Shown in pieces: positions 39,129 through 50,985 of a DNA stretch of 64,000 nucleotides. The translations under genes and the position numbers were made by a program. The first letter of the stretch is position 1, and each line of letters opens with the position of its first letter. Below the pieces are notes generated by a model that was not told where the DNA came from, searched no databases, and saw nothing but the letters and a program-made list of their open reading frames with translations. Source of the stretch: Linanthus parryae (lineage: Eukaryota > Streptophyta > Magnoliopsida > Ericales > Polemoniaceae); NCBI GenBank assembly GCA_023055425.1, contig JALGPY010000008.1, positions 7,946,501 to 8,010,500 on the forward strand. Direction: 5' to 3'.

Positions 39129-39485
39129 CGTCTCCACACGGGAGGGTTCCACTCCGGCTCTCACCGCGCCGCTAACCTGTTTTCTCGGTCCCAGTTCTTG
39201 GGAGAGATTCAGCGGGAAAAAAATGTTTATGCATTGATCCCTTCTGATAATGTGTTCGGGTGGAGGGAGGTGGCGTTAAGTTATTCTAGCAAGTGTACAA
39301 GTGTAATTTTTGCATAGCTTCTAGTATATGGACTAGTGTTTTCTCATCTCTTGAGGGTTTCCTTGAGAGCAGTAAGTTATGCCTTCTTGTTTAAGAGAGC
39401 TACATTGGCTTTTGTAATGTGTTTGTGGGTTGCAGGGACATTTTTCCTTTCGTTAGCTAGAAGCCTAGAGGAAGTTTTATATGGG
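39129..39485. other. Unassigned remnant
   Basis: A few codons of gypsy Gag may continue to about 39145. The rest has no recognisable content. Confidence 0.35.
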
Positions 39486-39759
39486 AATGATCGATTGTAT
39501 CTAATGTGTTGGACCATGGTCGACTCCCAGTTCATGTTTTGTCCGTTGTAGGGTCACCTGAAGGATTAGCCAGCCATACAAAGAAGTTTTACTACCAGAA
39601 ATATGACTTTTAGGCACGGGTAACTCTTGTGGAGAAAGATTAAATTTCCGTGGCCAAACATTGTTGCCACAGTTGCTGACCGCAGTTAAAAGTCGCGTGG
39701 TTTTTATCATTAGCCACAGGAGGTAGGTGTGGGAAAGTGTTTGCCACGGTGTTCCCGTG
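39486..39759 (+). repeat. Long inverted repeat, left arm
   Basis: This is the reverse complement of 47554-47828 over about 274 bp, with roughly one mismatch in ten to fifteen bases. Shared words include TGTTGGACCATGG, GTCACCTGAAGGATTAGCC, CATACAAAGAAGTTTTACTA, ACCGCAGTTAAAAGTCGCG and GTTTGCCACGGT. The inner part carries repeated CCACGG/CCGTGG words like the sub-terminal repeats of CACTA elements, but no CACTA terminus is present. Confidence 0.85.
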
Positions 39760-41331
39760 CTACTATAGTGTTTGGCCATGGTAGTCAACAGTGGTTAATA
39801 CTACTTAACTCCCCCTCCAGATTCATAACAAACAAAAACTACCCCCAACTTCGCAACATCTTTCATTCTATCATCTTCTCCAAATAAAACTGAACTTCTA
39901 ACACCTTCAATCACATGAAGGCTATGGAGCAAAAGAAATAGTGAACAAACGAGCTATGAAGAGAAGTGTTTCGTTGTGTACCGAGGCTATGGGCTCTCGG
40001 CAAAACAGAGGTAGAGAGGGTCAGTTGACAGTGTTTGTGATGGGGGATTGAATTGAATCAGAGATATAAGGGGATTGGGTGATTTTGATATGGGCTTGAT
40101 TTGGGTGAGTTTGACATGAGATGGGGAATTGATCTCGGTGATTTTGGTTTATCACCAAGGTGGGTTTGTTCCGAACAGTAGAGTGAGCCAGTGGGGGAGG
40201 GATTTAGTTGGGAAAATCAATAGGGGTGCATTGCGTCACCACCATAAGAGATGGAATTTTAACTAGGGTGTTTTTGGAGTACAAGATGTTATGGAAAATA
40301 CACTAGGACCCCTTAAGTATAGAAAATGATAACATTAACTTCTGAAAAATGATTTTTAACACTCCCAATATGTCGAAACATAAACTAATACCCCTACAAA
40401 ATAATGGGGCATTACACTCGTGGCCTCACAACCGTGACCGGTTAAATGGTGGATCCAAATATAGATATTTTATAAACCACTAAAAACTATATGATTAAAT
40501 TTTCCTTATTTACAAGTAAACGAGTTACACATCTATTGTTAAATTTAGCTTTCTTTTTAGATTAGACTTGCATCTTCGTTATTTGTAAATGAAATTGTGA
40601 CCGATTGTATTAGTACAAGAGTTGTTCTTTCACTTGATCGATCTCAACACTTAGACAACGTAGTTATCACTAATTGCGATAGCTCAACCTAACTAAAGAG
40701 CACATTTGAATTAGAATATTGAAAGAATTGCAAATTATTTCACACAGCTATGTACAATAAAATATTCCTAGAATCAGATGAATGTTGTTTTCGGTATCCC
40801 TTGATACAAATTGTGGGGCAATTTCTCAAGAGATCTAATCAAGTTGTCAAGTAGCTTTTTTGTATGAAATTGATTTTATACGTCAATGATGTGCTGTTGG
40901 ACTCATAATTTTAAACCATATATAGACTGATGGACACCGACTCGTCACTGGTACAATCAGTTGAATCAGTGATTGGAGGAATACTACGAGTCACGATAAT
41001 GATTTAGTGTTCACTATTATATAATTCCGAATTTTTACGTGTATTTAATAGTTTTTTTCAATGTAATACTAACTTTTACTAGTCCAAAAAGTACACCACG
41101 TGTAATTAAAATATCTACCCATTCTTGAGAATTCCAATAATAACGAATTACTATGCGATGACAGAAACTCTTAAGGATTGTCGTTGGTATTTGATACGGC
41201 GACGTTTCCAACGGTAGAAGATACTCACCCCTCATGTTTGAGGTAAAGACACTTTCACCCCACTTTGTTTGGGAAATAAAATATTCACCCTCTTTGTTTC
41301 AAACTACAGGATACTTACACCGTCTGACTGT
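39760..41331. other. Intergenic DNA between inverted repeat arms
   Basis: No coding support. AT-rich with C-rich patches near 39810-39860 and 41220-41300. Confidence 0.4.
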
Positions 41332-41545
41332 GGGTGGGGTTGGAGTGGAATTTTTCTAGATTTTAATCCAGAATTCATTTATTTTGTTGTTTGGACTTCT
41401 TTGAAAGGTTTGGTATGAACTTTTGGAATGAATTATCAATATTGGATATTCAACTCATATTGTTAAATTGGTGGAAGAAAAAATTTGTGTTTAATGAGTT
41501 TTTGTGTCTTTTCCCCCTCAAATCATGAAAATGACATAATATCAT
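41332..41545 (-). mobile_element. Half copy of the Tourist-like MITE
   Basis: This matches the reverse complement of about 30325-30542 from the end GGGTGGGGTTGGAGTGG through AGGTTTGGTATGAAC to the AATCATGAAAATGA region. The other half is missing; it joins gypsy gag sequence directly. Confidence 0.7.
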
Positions 41546-42097
41546 CAAGGGTAAGAGACATTTTTCACCCTCCCCCTATCGCTTCAGACATAGCTGTCAA
41601 TTTCTCTTCGACGCTAGACGCCCCCGCCGTCATTGCTTGCATGGCTAAGGTACGAGACGACTCTTCTTGTTCCGACGGATCCCAATGTTTGGGGCTAGGC
41701 GAAGACGAACCCGATTCTGATCCCACGCTTAAATTCACATTAACTTTTGGCCAGTTTTGGCAATGTGACGAAGCTTCGAGGGAAGAGCGGAGGGAAATGA
41801 ACCTCTTCTTTTAGCGTTTGCATCTTTTGCCGCAAGATTCTTATCGTGATTCTCTTGAATCTCCTCAATTTCTTTCATCTTCCTTTCCATTTCACTTGTA
41901 GAGACGAAAGAAGTCTTGATTCCACCAAGGCTCTTGTCGCCTTTGTTGCAACTGGTTGCTTCGTGAGAGTCGCCTCTACTTTCGCTTTGCTCCGGGTAAA
42001 GTGCCCTGACGACGTATTGCTGCTGCGTTGCGCTTTCCTTGATGCCATTGGAATACGACGTTCCAGATGTAGGTGAAAAAGATGAGAGGAAGAAAAG
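41546..42097 (-). pseudogene. N-terminal gypsy Gag fragment
   Basis: On the minus strand, reading from just after the PBS, an open frame to about 41735 gives a low-complexity, charged N-terminus (SESRGDSHEATSCNKG, TSEMERKMKEIEEIQENHD). It is followed by a second stretch (MQAMTAGASSVEEKLTAMSE) in the manner of Tat/Ogre-type gypsy Gag starts. It is truncated where the half MITE begins. Assignment rests mainly on the adjoining PBS and LTR. Confidence 0.55.
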
Positions 42098-42116
42098 TCC
42101 CACTAGGCGTGCCAAA
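42098..42116 (-). other. Primer binding site of minus-strand gypsy element
   Basis: The minus strand reads TTGGCACGCCTAGTGGGAC, the characteristic sequence following the LTR in many plant gypsy elements of the Tat/Ogre group. It lies 3 bp from the LTR end. Confidence 0.75.
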
Positions 42117-42119
42117 ATT

Positions 42120-43215
42120 TGTACACACAAATTTTGCAAACTCAAAGAAAATGACGCAAAAGGTAAGTGCACAAATTTAATTTGTATTTAAATTGATTTA
42201 AAGCGGGTACAATCCTCTTGGTTTTACACCGGATCGGAAACCTCTGATTAAATATCCTACTTCTTTTGAATTGGTCGGCTTCGAGCGCGGCGATGACGCG
42301 ATTTCCTCAAAGAGACGAGGTTGATTATTTTGTTGGCTTCTTGACCTTTGAATGGGCGAATTTGATGAAGAACGGTCCGCGGCTTCAAACTCCGATCTTG
42401 AAGAACTTGAAGTGGAAGGACTTGTTTCTTCGAACTTCCAAGAGCAGCGTGATGCTGAAGCTTGAACGAGGGCTTGTGAGCTTGATCTCGGTCGCGCTTC
42501 GGGTACTTTTGCCTTCTTAAATATCCGGCGCAATTCTCGTGGATCTTCAAGAGGTCTCTTGGTCGGCGTGTGGATGAAGCTTGAACAAGGGCTGGAGAGC
42601 TTGATCTCGATCACGCTTCATGTGATTTGTCTTCTTGAATCTCTGGCGGAATGCTTGTGGATCTTCAAGAAGTGTTCGAGCGGCGCATAAATGAAGCTTG
42701 GACGAGGGCTTGAAGGCTTGATCTCGTTAAGGCTTCATGTGCGTTTGCGTTCTTGAATCTCCGGCGGAAGGCTTGTGGATCTTCAAGAAACTCCTCGTGT
42801 GCATTCGCGTTCTTGAGTCTCCGGCAAGATGCTTGTGGATCTTCAAGTGAGTCTTCAAAGTGTGTGAGAGCTCTGGCGTCTGCTAGCACGATGTGTTTTT
42901 GTGTGTGAATGAGAGCCTCTATTTATAGACTCACATGTAGGGACTAACTTGTAATAATCCCTTAATTTCTTTTAATTTAGTGCATATAGCCCCCTCTAAT
43001 TTATGAGGAGTCTTGTTTAAGGACATTTAAAGACATTGTTTGCAATTTGATTTAAACCCACAATGGGTGGGCTTGTTGCCACGATTGGGATTGGTGCGGG
43101 ACCGTAATGAGAGGCCCGTTGTGTTAGTAAACCTCATTGTGTCCTGATTTAATTTGAATTAATTAAAATTAATTAATTAATTCAAAAAAATTGTTTGACA
43201 TTTTTAATGTCTACA
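42120..43215 (-). repeat. 5' LTR of a gypsy element with internal tandem repeats
   Basis: On the minus strand this 1,096-bp block starts TGTAGACATT and ends GTGTGTACA, followed by the PBS. A TATA region (CTATAAATAGAGGC) lies near 42912-42925. Between about 42455 and 42860 a unit of about 118 bp is repeated three times plus a partial copy (GCTTGTGGATCTTCAAG recurs at each period). The frames found here on both strands are products of this repeat and not genes. Confidence 0.75.
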
Positions 43216-43880
43216 GCGACCATCACTGAAGTTAGACCATGGATGCGTTTACAACTACAACAAATGTATTTTTCATTTTTCACATAAAGCATAGATTAGT
43301 AGTAGACTCAAATCGTGTTAGAAATAATATGAATGATAAAAAGTTAAGTGGGTGCCAACGTTATTGAGATGTGTGTAAACTATAGCGATGATTTTTTTCT
43401 AACATTTGTACTTCAAATCTTCGATAAAGTAATATCATTAATCGTACATTTTTTTTTTTTTTTGAAAAAACCTTGCCTGCTTTTTACTTACATATATTTG
43501 AATCAAGTTGATAATACAATGTATATAAGAATATATAAATATATAATATTTAATCGGGCCCCTCAACGCTCAAAACCCGCGGGTTTAGGATGCGGGACAG
43601 ATGCCGGCTAACATCCCTCACCCCTCAACCCAGCCTGGCCTCTCCTCCTCCAGACCTCCAACCCAGAACCGCCCGTCCCCTCTCAGCTAACCTTCAACCC
43701 GGGCCGGTTCCTTGACACTTTGAATTCCCTCTCGTTAAAAATAAACCCTAGTTCTACCCCCTTTAAAAATCCCTTAAGACAAAGCAATTTAATTGGGCTT
43801 AGGTGACTTAACTTTACTGTCATATACGGACTGTTTGATGACAAGAGCATTAGAGCTGTTAAATCTCTATTTTTGTCAAA
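43216..43880. other. Intergenic DNA, no gene recognised
   Basis: Contains a T-run at about 43450-43463 and a short GC-rich patch around 43555-43700. No supported gene. Confidence 0.4.
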
Positions 43881-43894
43881 ACATTTTAATAAAA

Positions 43895-44095
43895 GAAAGA
43901 AAGTTTATTTTGTGGACGTAATACAACTTTATTCTTAAACTATATGTTTACCATTGAAATATTGTGTGATTTACGTAATTTTGAAATATCATTCTTGAAA
44001 TTTTTCAATGACTTCAAAGTCAACAGGTCCACAATAATGGACTCCTTCTATGAAAGAAACAAAGTCCAGCTTGCTCTCTATTACAAAGGGGGAAA
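43895..44095 (+). pseudogene. Upstream-region relic of the secreted peptide gene family
   Basis: This matches about 3050-3230 upstream of the intact peptide gene: TACAACTTTATTCTTAA, GAAATATT(G/T)TGTGATTTAC, and CAATGACTTCAAAGTCAACA followed by GGTCC, then GAAAGAAA and CTTGCTCTCTAT. The TATA box is degraded and no exon follows; the sequence diverges just after it. It is thus a 5' remnant of a third family member or of a local duplication. Confidence 0.7.
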
Positions 44096-44472
44096 TCCAG
44101 TGATGCATGTCGGATTTTATTCCTCGCATTCTTCTATCTTTCATTATAGAGATTGGTCATGTATTAATTAGCTGCTGAAGTGTGTAGTGGTGCGCCAATA
44201 ACTACTATCCTTTCCTAGTTGAAATAATCAAAATATTAAATAACCACAAGTAGCACCATGACCAATTACCAGCCTCGAGAAAGAACAATTGATTGTCAAA
44301 ACCTAGCCAAACGAACATGAATTCATAATTACACAGCAGATAGACAGAATTGACATCTTCCTCCCCAGGTTCACCCTTCTTTCTCCTCTTTTCCCCATGC
44401 AGCTACAGCACCATCAGTTTCCTCTTCCTCCTCCGGTAACGTATCATGATACCGTGAGGGTATCAGGTTTCG

Positions 44473-44600
44473 GAATATTCTAGAACTATGTGGAAGGTTG
44501 ACGGATATATTAGACACTTCTGGAATATTCTAGAGAGGCTAGATTATCATGAATTAGATTATCTAGATCCTACCATAGAGGGAACGTACTTGTATAAATA
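44473..44600 (+). promoter_or_regulatory. Heat-shock-type promoter: two HSEs and a TATA box
   Basis: GAATATTCTAGAA (44473-44485) is a perfect three-box heat shock element (GAAnnTTCnnGAA). TTCTGGAATATTCTAGAG (44518-44535) is a four-box element with one imperfect box. TATAAATA follows at 44593-44600, 58-120 bp downstream of the HSEs. HSF binding is the family expectation. No convincing gene follows: the frame at 44774-45025 is Ser-rich without a domain. The block may be a solo-LTR relic of a heat-responsive retroelement. Confidence 0.6.
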
Positions 44601-45448
44601 GATGAGAGCTCATTTGGAGCAAACATATCTCTCTCAAGCCTCGCACTTCCTTTTTGTAATAAAATTGTCACTTCCAAACAGCTCCTGCAAATTATGATTT
44701 TGGAATTTAATGTGACAAACAAGAGTATGATTTTGTAAAACTATAGCTCCTGCAACCACACCATCAGGATACATTGAAGGGTGGGATTGCACTGGCGAGA
44801 AGCGTAGAATCAATCGTCTCTTCTTCTTCATCCTCCTCGTCCCCCCACATAGCATTCCTCCGAGAAAAAGTTTTTGAATTTCGCTGTGACCATGAGAATG
44901 GGAGGCGGTGGGTTAGGACGGTTGAAGAGCATCTGAGTCAACAAGTGTCCCCAATTGCTTCACACTCTTCGGCATCGGAGGACATCCCTCAAAGGGAGGA
45001 TTGTTCCTCCTCTTTGATGCATTGATAAGAAACCGTTCTTCTCCTCAAATAAATAAATAAAAAATATGTAGCAATATTTAATATATTATAATAATTATCA
45101 AGTGTGACTAAGTTACAAAAATACCCTCAACTGTTTCAAATTTTGGTGTCCCCCTCAGACCTGTGGCCCTAAGCAAAGCAATTACCTGCTTTATAGTAAA
45201 GCCGGCCCATTCTAACCCCTCAATCGGAACCGGTGGGAAGGGGACTATTCAAAGCATTAGGTGGTGGGAACGACATCTCCAATGATAGGCAAATTAATAA
45301 AGTTTTGGGTATTTTTAACTACCCATAATTCTATTCTGTTTTAAGTTCAATACATTCTATTTTTGTCAAGATATATCTTACAGTTGCGAAACTATTTTAT
45401 GTATGGCTTGTTTACCAAAAGTTAGCCATATCAGCTATTGAACTCAAT
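44601..45448. other. Sequence downstream of the heat-shock-type promoter
   Basis: The plus-strand frame 44774-45025 (84 codons, poly-Ser stretch) is a weak candidate only. The rest is AT-rich without features. Confidence 0.35.
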
Positions 45449-46680
45449 GTAACACCCCTTGTTCTCCAAGCGTTCCGTTCCACACCGGAATACCCAGGAG
45501 GGTGCTACTCGTAATGAAATGGCAGAACTCAAGAGCAAAACATCACATTATATTACAACTGCATAACAGTTTTATATTGCATACCCAAAGTGACATTAAA
45601 CTAAGTGTTCTGCTGAATACAGAAACTAACTTAAACTAGTGGAGTGTCGCGAACCCATCTACATAGAGCTTCCTTCTGCTAGACCTGCGGGAAAAATAAG
45701 CAAAACCGCAGTTTTCCAAAGTCAGCAAGAAATGCTTAGTAAGCAAACACCCAGACGTGTAAACAGATGAAGAAGCATATTTTCTTTTACAATAAACAGG
45801 AATAAATAAGATCATATAAGAATCATAATCAAAGTGCTATTTTCAGAGGATCAAGTGAACACTTGTAATATTTAAAATTCTGTAACTTCATGTCTTGTGT
45901 CTCAAACTTCTTATAACTCAAAGGGGAGTATTACTCACAAACTTTTTCTTTTTGCCAAAAACATCTTTCCTCAGAAAAATTCCTTACTATCATGCTGATA
46001 TGGGAAGATCTATTCTATCTGTAGCATCCAAGATCATGAGTGTCGACACCCCCCTAAGACTCACGCGGACAGAGATGTAAGTACATGGAGTGACCCGGCA
46101 GGTTGCGACCGAATTAAAATATAAGTAACCAAAACTGTTCACTCGTACAGCTCTTTTCACTTTACGTTATCACGTGTGGTTACTTTCATGTGAGAGTTTC
46201 AAAGATCACAATTCGACAAGCAAGACAAACTTTCAAGTAACACATTCACCAAACATTCATTTTGAGACGAGATAAAATAAAATCACAATTTCATCACGAA
46301 AGAAGCTAGGGCTATAGGCTTGGCATGTTTACTCACCTCTAGTAGCAACCGGTATTAACAAGAAATAGCTCCTTTGGGTAGACGTGGCATTCGTCTACGA
46401 ACACGTAACCTACAAATTATAATTCATAATCAATCACGGATTTAACTATCACGAATAATACAAGAAATGCGATGAGTGTCCTAAATGTTGAGTTAACTTC
46501 TTATTTTAAATTTCCGAACCAACCCAAAATTCCCCGTTTAGTTAAATTATATTATACATATAACTTAGTAGCTAGAAATCTTATCTATAAAACAACTTCT
46601 AGATTTTCAGTTCATAATTTCTATAAATAAAAGATTTATATAATAACTTAGCCAAATTTACACGAATATTTACTTGCTAA
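45449..46680 (+). other. Possible eroded gypsy LTR region
   Basis: The stretch begins TGTAACACCCCTTG, a start common among chromovirus-type gypsy LTRs. It contains phrases typical of those LTRs (CCGGAATACCC, GTGACCCGGCAGGTTGCGAC). No end, PBS or coding region could be placed, and the assignment is tentative. Confidence 0.35.
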
Positions 46681-46757
46681 AATGCGAATATGTGAATATG
46701 TGTGTGGGTGTGAGTGTATATGTATGTGTGTATATATATATATATATATGTATATGA
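46681..46757. repeat. TG/TA microsatellite
   Basis: A run of TGTG, TGTA and TA dinucleotides, with an uninterrupted TA stretch at about 46732-46748. Confidence 0.9.
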
Positions 46758-47553
46758 AATTACAAATACTTTGACAAAAAAAAATTACAAATACTACTTT
46801 TTAATTGATTTAGATGATAAAAAGTTTATTTATAAAAACAGATTGTGTAATCTTCAACTAGAACCTCCAAAAGTTTGAGAATAAAGCATTTAGCTACCCC
46901 CACTAAAACATGTTTCTGAGTAAGTCATATAGCTCCCCCCTACTTAACTCAAACTAGTTTCTGACCCTACACACAGCCTCCCTCACTTTCTGGAAAAAGG
47001 CAAAACCACCCTTTTATCTCCTTCACGTTCATCTTCATCTTCCTCCCCAACCCAAAATGTGAAATCTTCGTACGTTGCTACCCATACAAATTTGATGTTA
47101 CCAAACTCTAATTCGGGTTAAAAACAAGTAGATTAGTGCCAAGAATCGATAAAATTGATTGCCGAATTACCGAGAAATCGATCGCCAAAGTTTTGCCGGA
47201 AAATCGTCGGAAACGATGGCGCGCCGGCGACTGGGGTGGCTGTTTCTTGCTACCTGGAGTCCGGTCGAGCTTCTACGGTGGTGGGGGAGCTTCTGCAAGC
47301 GGAGGAGAGCGAAGGAGAAAGAGTTGCTCGTCGGGTCGGGTTACAGGTCGGTGGTTTCGGCGGTGGCTTCGGCCACTGTTGCCGTCGCCGCTGCTGTTGC
47401 TACTGGCTCTGGTTCTGTCGAGCAGAGAGGGAGAGGAAACAAAGGGAGAAGGAGAGAAATAGAGGGATAATGAAGGGGGAGATGCGAAATAGGAAGGGGG
47501 TATCGCCGGTGATAATGGCGGCAGAGGTGGATAATTTGGGGATAAAGGTTGCC
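46758..47553. other. Intergenic DNA with GC-rich island
   Basis: From 47130 to 47530 the sequence becomes GC-rich and all frames open by chance, giving overlapping frames on both strands (47136-47703). None has a domain and none is preferred, so no gene is called. Confidence 0.4.
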
Positions 47554-47828
47554 CACAGGAATACCGTGGCAAACACTTCCCCACGCCTACCTCCCGTGGC
47601 TAATGATAAAAACCACGCGACTTTTAACTGCGGTCAGCAACCATGGCAACAATGTTTGGCCACGGGAATTCAATCTTTCTCCACGAGAGTTGCCCGTGGT
47701 TAAAAGCCATATTCTGTTAGTAAAACTTCTTTGTATGGCTGGCTAATCCTTCAGGTGACCCTACAACGGAAAAAACATGAACTGCTGACTCGGCCATGGT
47801 CCAACACATAAGATACAATCGATCATTG
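47554..47828 (-). repeat. Long inverted repeat, right arm
   Basis: Partner of 39486-39759, about 8 kb away. On the minus strand it reads the same as the left arm, from AATGATCGATTGTATC to the CACGG-rich part. Confidence 0.85.
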
Positions 47829-47900
47829 GAAGCATGAAGGGCACACTAGCAGTATGGGCATACGAGATGCGCCAGATTGGCTCTAGTGCAAGTGGAAGAC

Positions 47901-49322
47901 TGTTGGAATAGATGCCCTAGAGGCAATCTAGTTTAGTATGAATTTATTTGTGGATATAAATTCATTTATTATTTATTGGATATTTAATATAATGAAGTCC
48001 TTGGATTTACAATTGTGTTGTTTATCTTAAATATCCCTAGTCCAGTATACTGATTAATGGGACAATCATCTATAGACTAGTATAGGGTTGGATTGATATG
48101 GGGATATCATGATCCAACACATAGGTGTGCATTAGGGTAATGGCGCACTGGATTGACCCATCTCCGAGAAGGCTACATACACGTTATGTTGAGTCACAAG
48201 CACTTCTCGCGGTGCAATGGTATTGTCATCCTTAGACTTGAAGTCACTAGATATTATAGTAGTGGATTATTGTGATTTTGGTAGCGTTAAACGCTACACC
48301 GTAAATGGGTAGTATAAAGGCGTGTACCGGATACAATAAGAAGCAAGCTTAGAGATCGTAGTGGACGTAGATAGAATTTGTCCCTCCCACATAACGGGAG
48401 CAAATGTCCTAGGCCACTCGAGGGATAGTGCTTATAGAATATCTGGCCAGACTCAAATAAATCAATATGGGTATTGATGTTGTTTGCACGAATAAGGCTA
48501 TTCCCATGGATCGAGAAACTGTGGATTCGATATACGAGTGTGACTTGTATGTCTCGTGTCCAATCCGGATATAGAGACAAAGGGATGAGACAATTACTTG
48601 TACAAAGGTTGTCAAAATGACTATTCTATTAGTTGGCTAGAATGGATGTTTTGCTAGAAACCGCTCCATATTAGCAAATAGTTGCTACCAACTAAATAGA
48701 ACCTATGGGGTCACACGCTATATAGAGTTGAACTAGATTTGGGAATTAATCAATTGGATTAATTAATTAGAAGGATCACTTTGCAATACCTTGCAAACTT
48801 AGTAAGGACTAATTTGCAAGGAAGAGACTAAATTGAATTCTAGTAGGACTAGAATAGGTCCTTTAGGTAGTTGGAAAGGATTTGTTGGACTATATAAAGG
48901 ACACTCCTTCCTTCCTTCCCACACTTATGATTCATTAGATCATAACTTGAGTGGGAGAGAACAAAAAGGAGAGAGAGCAAGCAAGCTAAGGAGCCGCCGC
49001 CCCCTAGCTCGCCGCCGCCCGTCCCCGTCGGCCACAAGGAGGCCAAGACCTCCCTTGTTGGTCTCGTTTTGCGTGATTCTTCTACCTCTTCCTCTTTCCG
49101 GGCTAGCACCAAGGAGTTGGAGGTCTAGAAATCAACTCTAGGCGTGGATCAACTATAGAGAACGTGACACAATTCGCGTTTGAAGTAATTAAAGGAGAAC
49201 CCTAAGGTGTGTTAATTGATTTCTTCCTTTACCATCGTTATGTCTCTTGACTTGTGATCCTTGGAGGGTATTGCATGGTTAATTATTGTTTTCGTTGCGC
49301 ATCCATGAATCAAAACCCTGCA
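47901..49322 (+). repeat. 5' LTR of copia-2
   Basis: 1,422 bp from TGTTGGAATAG to CCCTGCA. A TATATAAA box lies at 48891-48898, followed by a CTTCCTTCCTTCC tract, so U3 is about 1 kb. The minus-strand frames within it are not genes. Confidence 0.85.
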
Positions 49323-49323
49323 G

Positions 49324-49338
49324 TGGTATCAGAGCCAC
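49324..49338 (+). other. Primer binding site of copia-2
   Basis: TGGTATCAGAGCCAC follows the LTR end by one base and is complementary to initiator tRNA-Met. Confidence 0.93.
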
Positions 49339-50985
49339 AGGTCGTAGAGCATAAACGTGGTTTATGTGTTACGTTTTGATAGTTTTACACCTTAAAATTG
49401 TTGTTTATCGCGTAAAACAAGACAAATCAAGCATGTGATGCAATTTGTCAATAATCAATCATAACAAGACCTAGTTTTTGCATTGGATGCATGAATTAGT
49501 GAGTTTGAGAAATTTTAGGATCTTAGATCTAGGATTTGGGAATCCTTGGGGAAGAAGGAGTTCTTCCAAAACAAGGAAACAACCAAACTTGGGCACCAAG
49601 CAAGGGAGTTGTTTTGGAAACAACTCCCAAAGGAGGTTCGGCCCCCCTAGGGGACCGCCCCTCCTTGCTTGCCGCCCAAGCAAGGCCGTCCTAGGGGCGG
49701 GGCAGCCCTAGCCCGCGGCATAGCCGCGTGGGCTAGGGGTTCGGCCGGCCCCATCCTGCGGTTCACTTTTTGGACCCGGGCAATTGGATTGTTGGGCCCC
49801 ATGGACCGTTTTAACCCTAGAATATCCTAAAATCAATTAAAATTGACCAAGCGCGTTAAAATTGGATTTTAAGTTTATGTGCAATTCGCATGGTGATTGG
49901 ATATGGCCTTAGGATGTGGTTTGATGTGGATGTTTAATTTTGTGGTTTGGTTTACGGCCTGCGAGCTGATCAATTAATTGTAATAATTAATTAGGGTTTT
50001 ATGGCCTGCGAGCCATTTTTTTCTCAACTTGTGAGATTTATTTTATTTAGTATAGTTATTAGCTAGTGCTAGATAAAGTAGATTGTTAGACAAGATTGAA
50101 GAAAAGAAGCCCAAAGCCAAAAGGAGCCACAAAAGATTGAGCATGGAGCATGGAGCATTCCACATGACTATGAAGGATGGACCAAAAGATCAAGACGCAT
50201 GGAGATGTGTTTGCTTTAGGGTTCATAGATAATTTCTTAGTCTAGAAAAGGCCATATCCACATCACATTTTATTTATGTTTGTGGTTGTTTACTTTATTG
50301 TCTTATTATTTTGTGGTTGGTGTATGGATGATGCATGCAATTAGGATAATAAGATAATTAGACAACCCGGATCTATTATTTGGAGTTGTGCCCAAACTCA
50401 AATAGATAGATTAGTTGATATTGATCAACAAAACAATTAAAATTGAATTTTAAAAATCCCTCAAAATTCAAATATTGTGTTCTTACCTTCTCGTTATTTA
50501 AACACTCATTATCATCATGATTTATCAAGCTCGTGCGTGCCAAAGTATGGAAACTTGGTTCATAATGATGGAATGCAATGGCACAAGCTAGTAATGTGCA
50601 AATGTTTAAATAAGAGGTTGAACACATATAGGCTATTAATATGATTAAGAAACCTAGAGGCAATCAATTGAGATTATTCATATGGATGGATAAATAAGGA
50701 GTTATTTGCCCAATTGAACCAAGAGCTGCATAAGGGATGCAATTGGAATTGTTCCTACCTAAAGTAGTCAAATTATGGGTGACTTGCCAAAGCAAGCTCA
50801 TAAGGAGATGAAACATGGATCTTGGCCCACTAGAAAATATAAGGATATTTTCCGCATTAATATCTTGAGGGTTATTAATCCGTAAAAAATAGTGGGAGCT
50901 ATATTTGATAAACTAGCCATTATTGAATATAGTCAAAAATTCACAAATACTAAAACTTGCGTATTTTCCTTTTGTAGAATTCCAA
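49339..50985 (+). other. Untranslated leader of copia-2
   Basis: Non-coding, with a GC-rich stretch at about 49620-49760. ACGGCCTGCGAG occurs at 49954 and GGCCTGCGAGCC at 50003, matching a word in the copia-1 leader. It ends in GTATTTTCCTTTTGTAG (AG at 50976-50977), a strong 3' splice-site-like tract nine bases before the likely gag ATG. Confidence 0.6.

Noticed and set aside
42198..42889. Minus- and plus-strand frames with repeated RSSQALVQAS-type residues
   Set aside because: They are translations of the 118-bp tandem repeat in the gypsy LTR.
44774..45025. 84-codon Ser-rich frame downstream of the heat-shock-type promoter
   Set aside because: No domain, low complexity, and no second supporting signal beyond proximity to the promoter.
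47136..47703. Three overlapping plus-strand frames up to 182 codons, with antisense frames
   Set aside because: A GC-rich island where every frame is open; the longest runs into the inverted repeat arm.
48287..48615. Minus-strand frames in the copia-2 LTR
   Set aside because: Inside the LTR U3, no domain.
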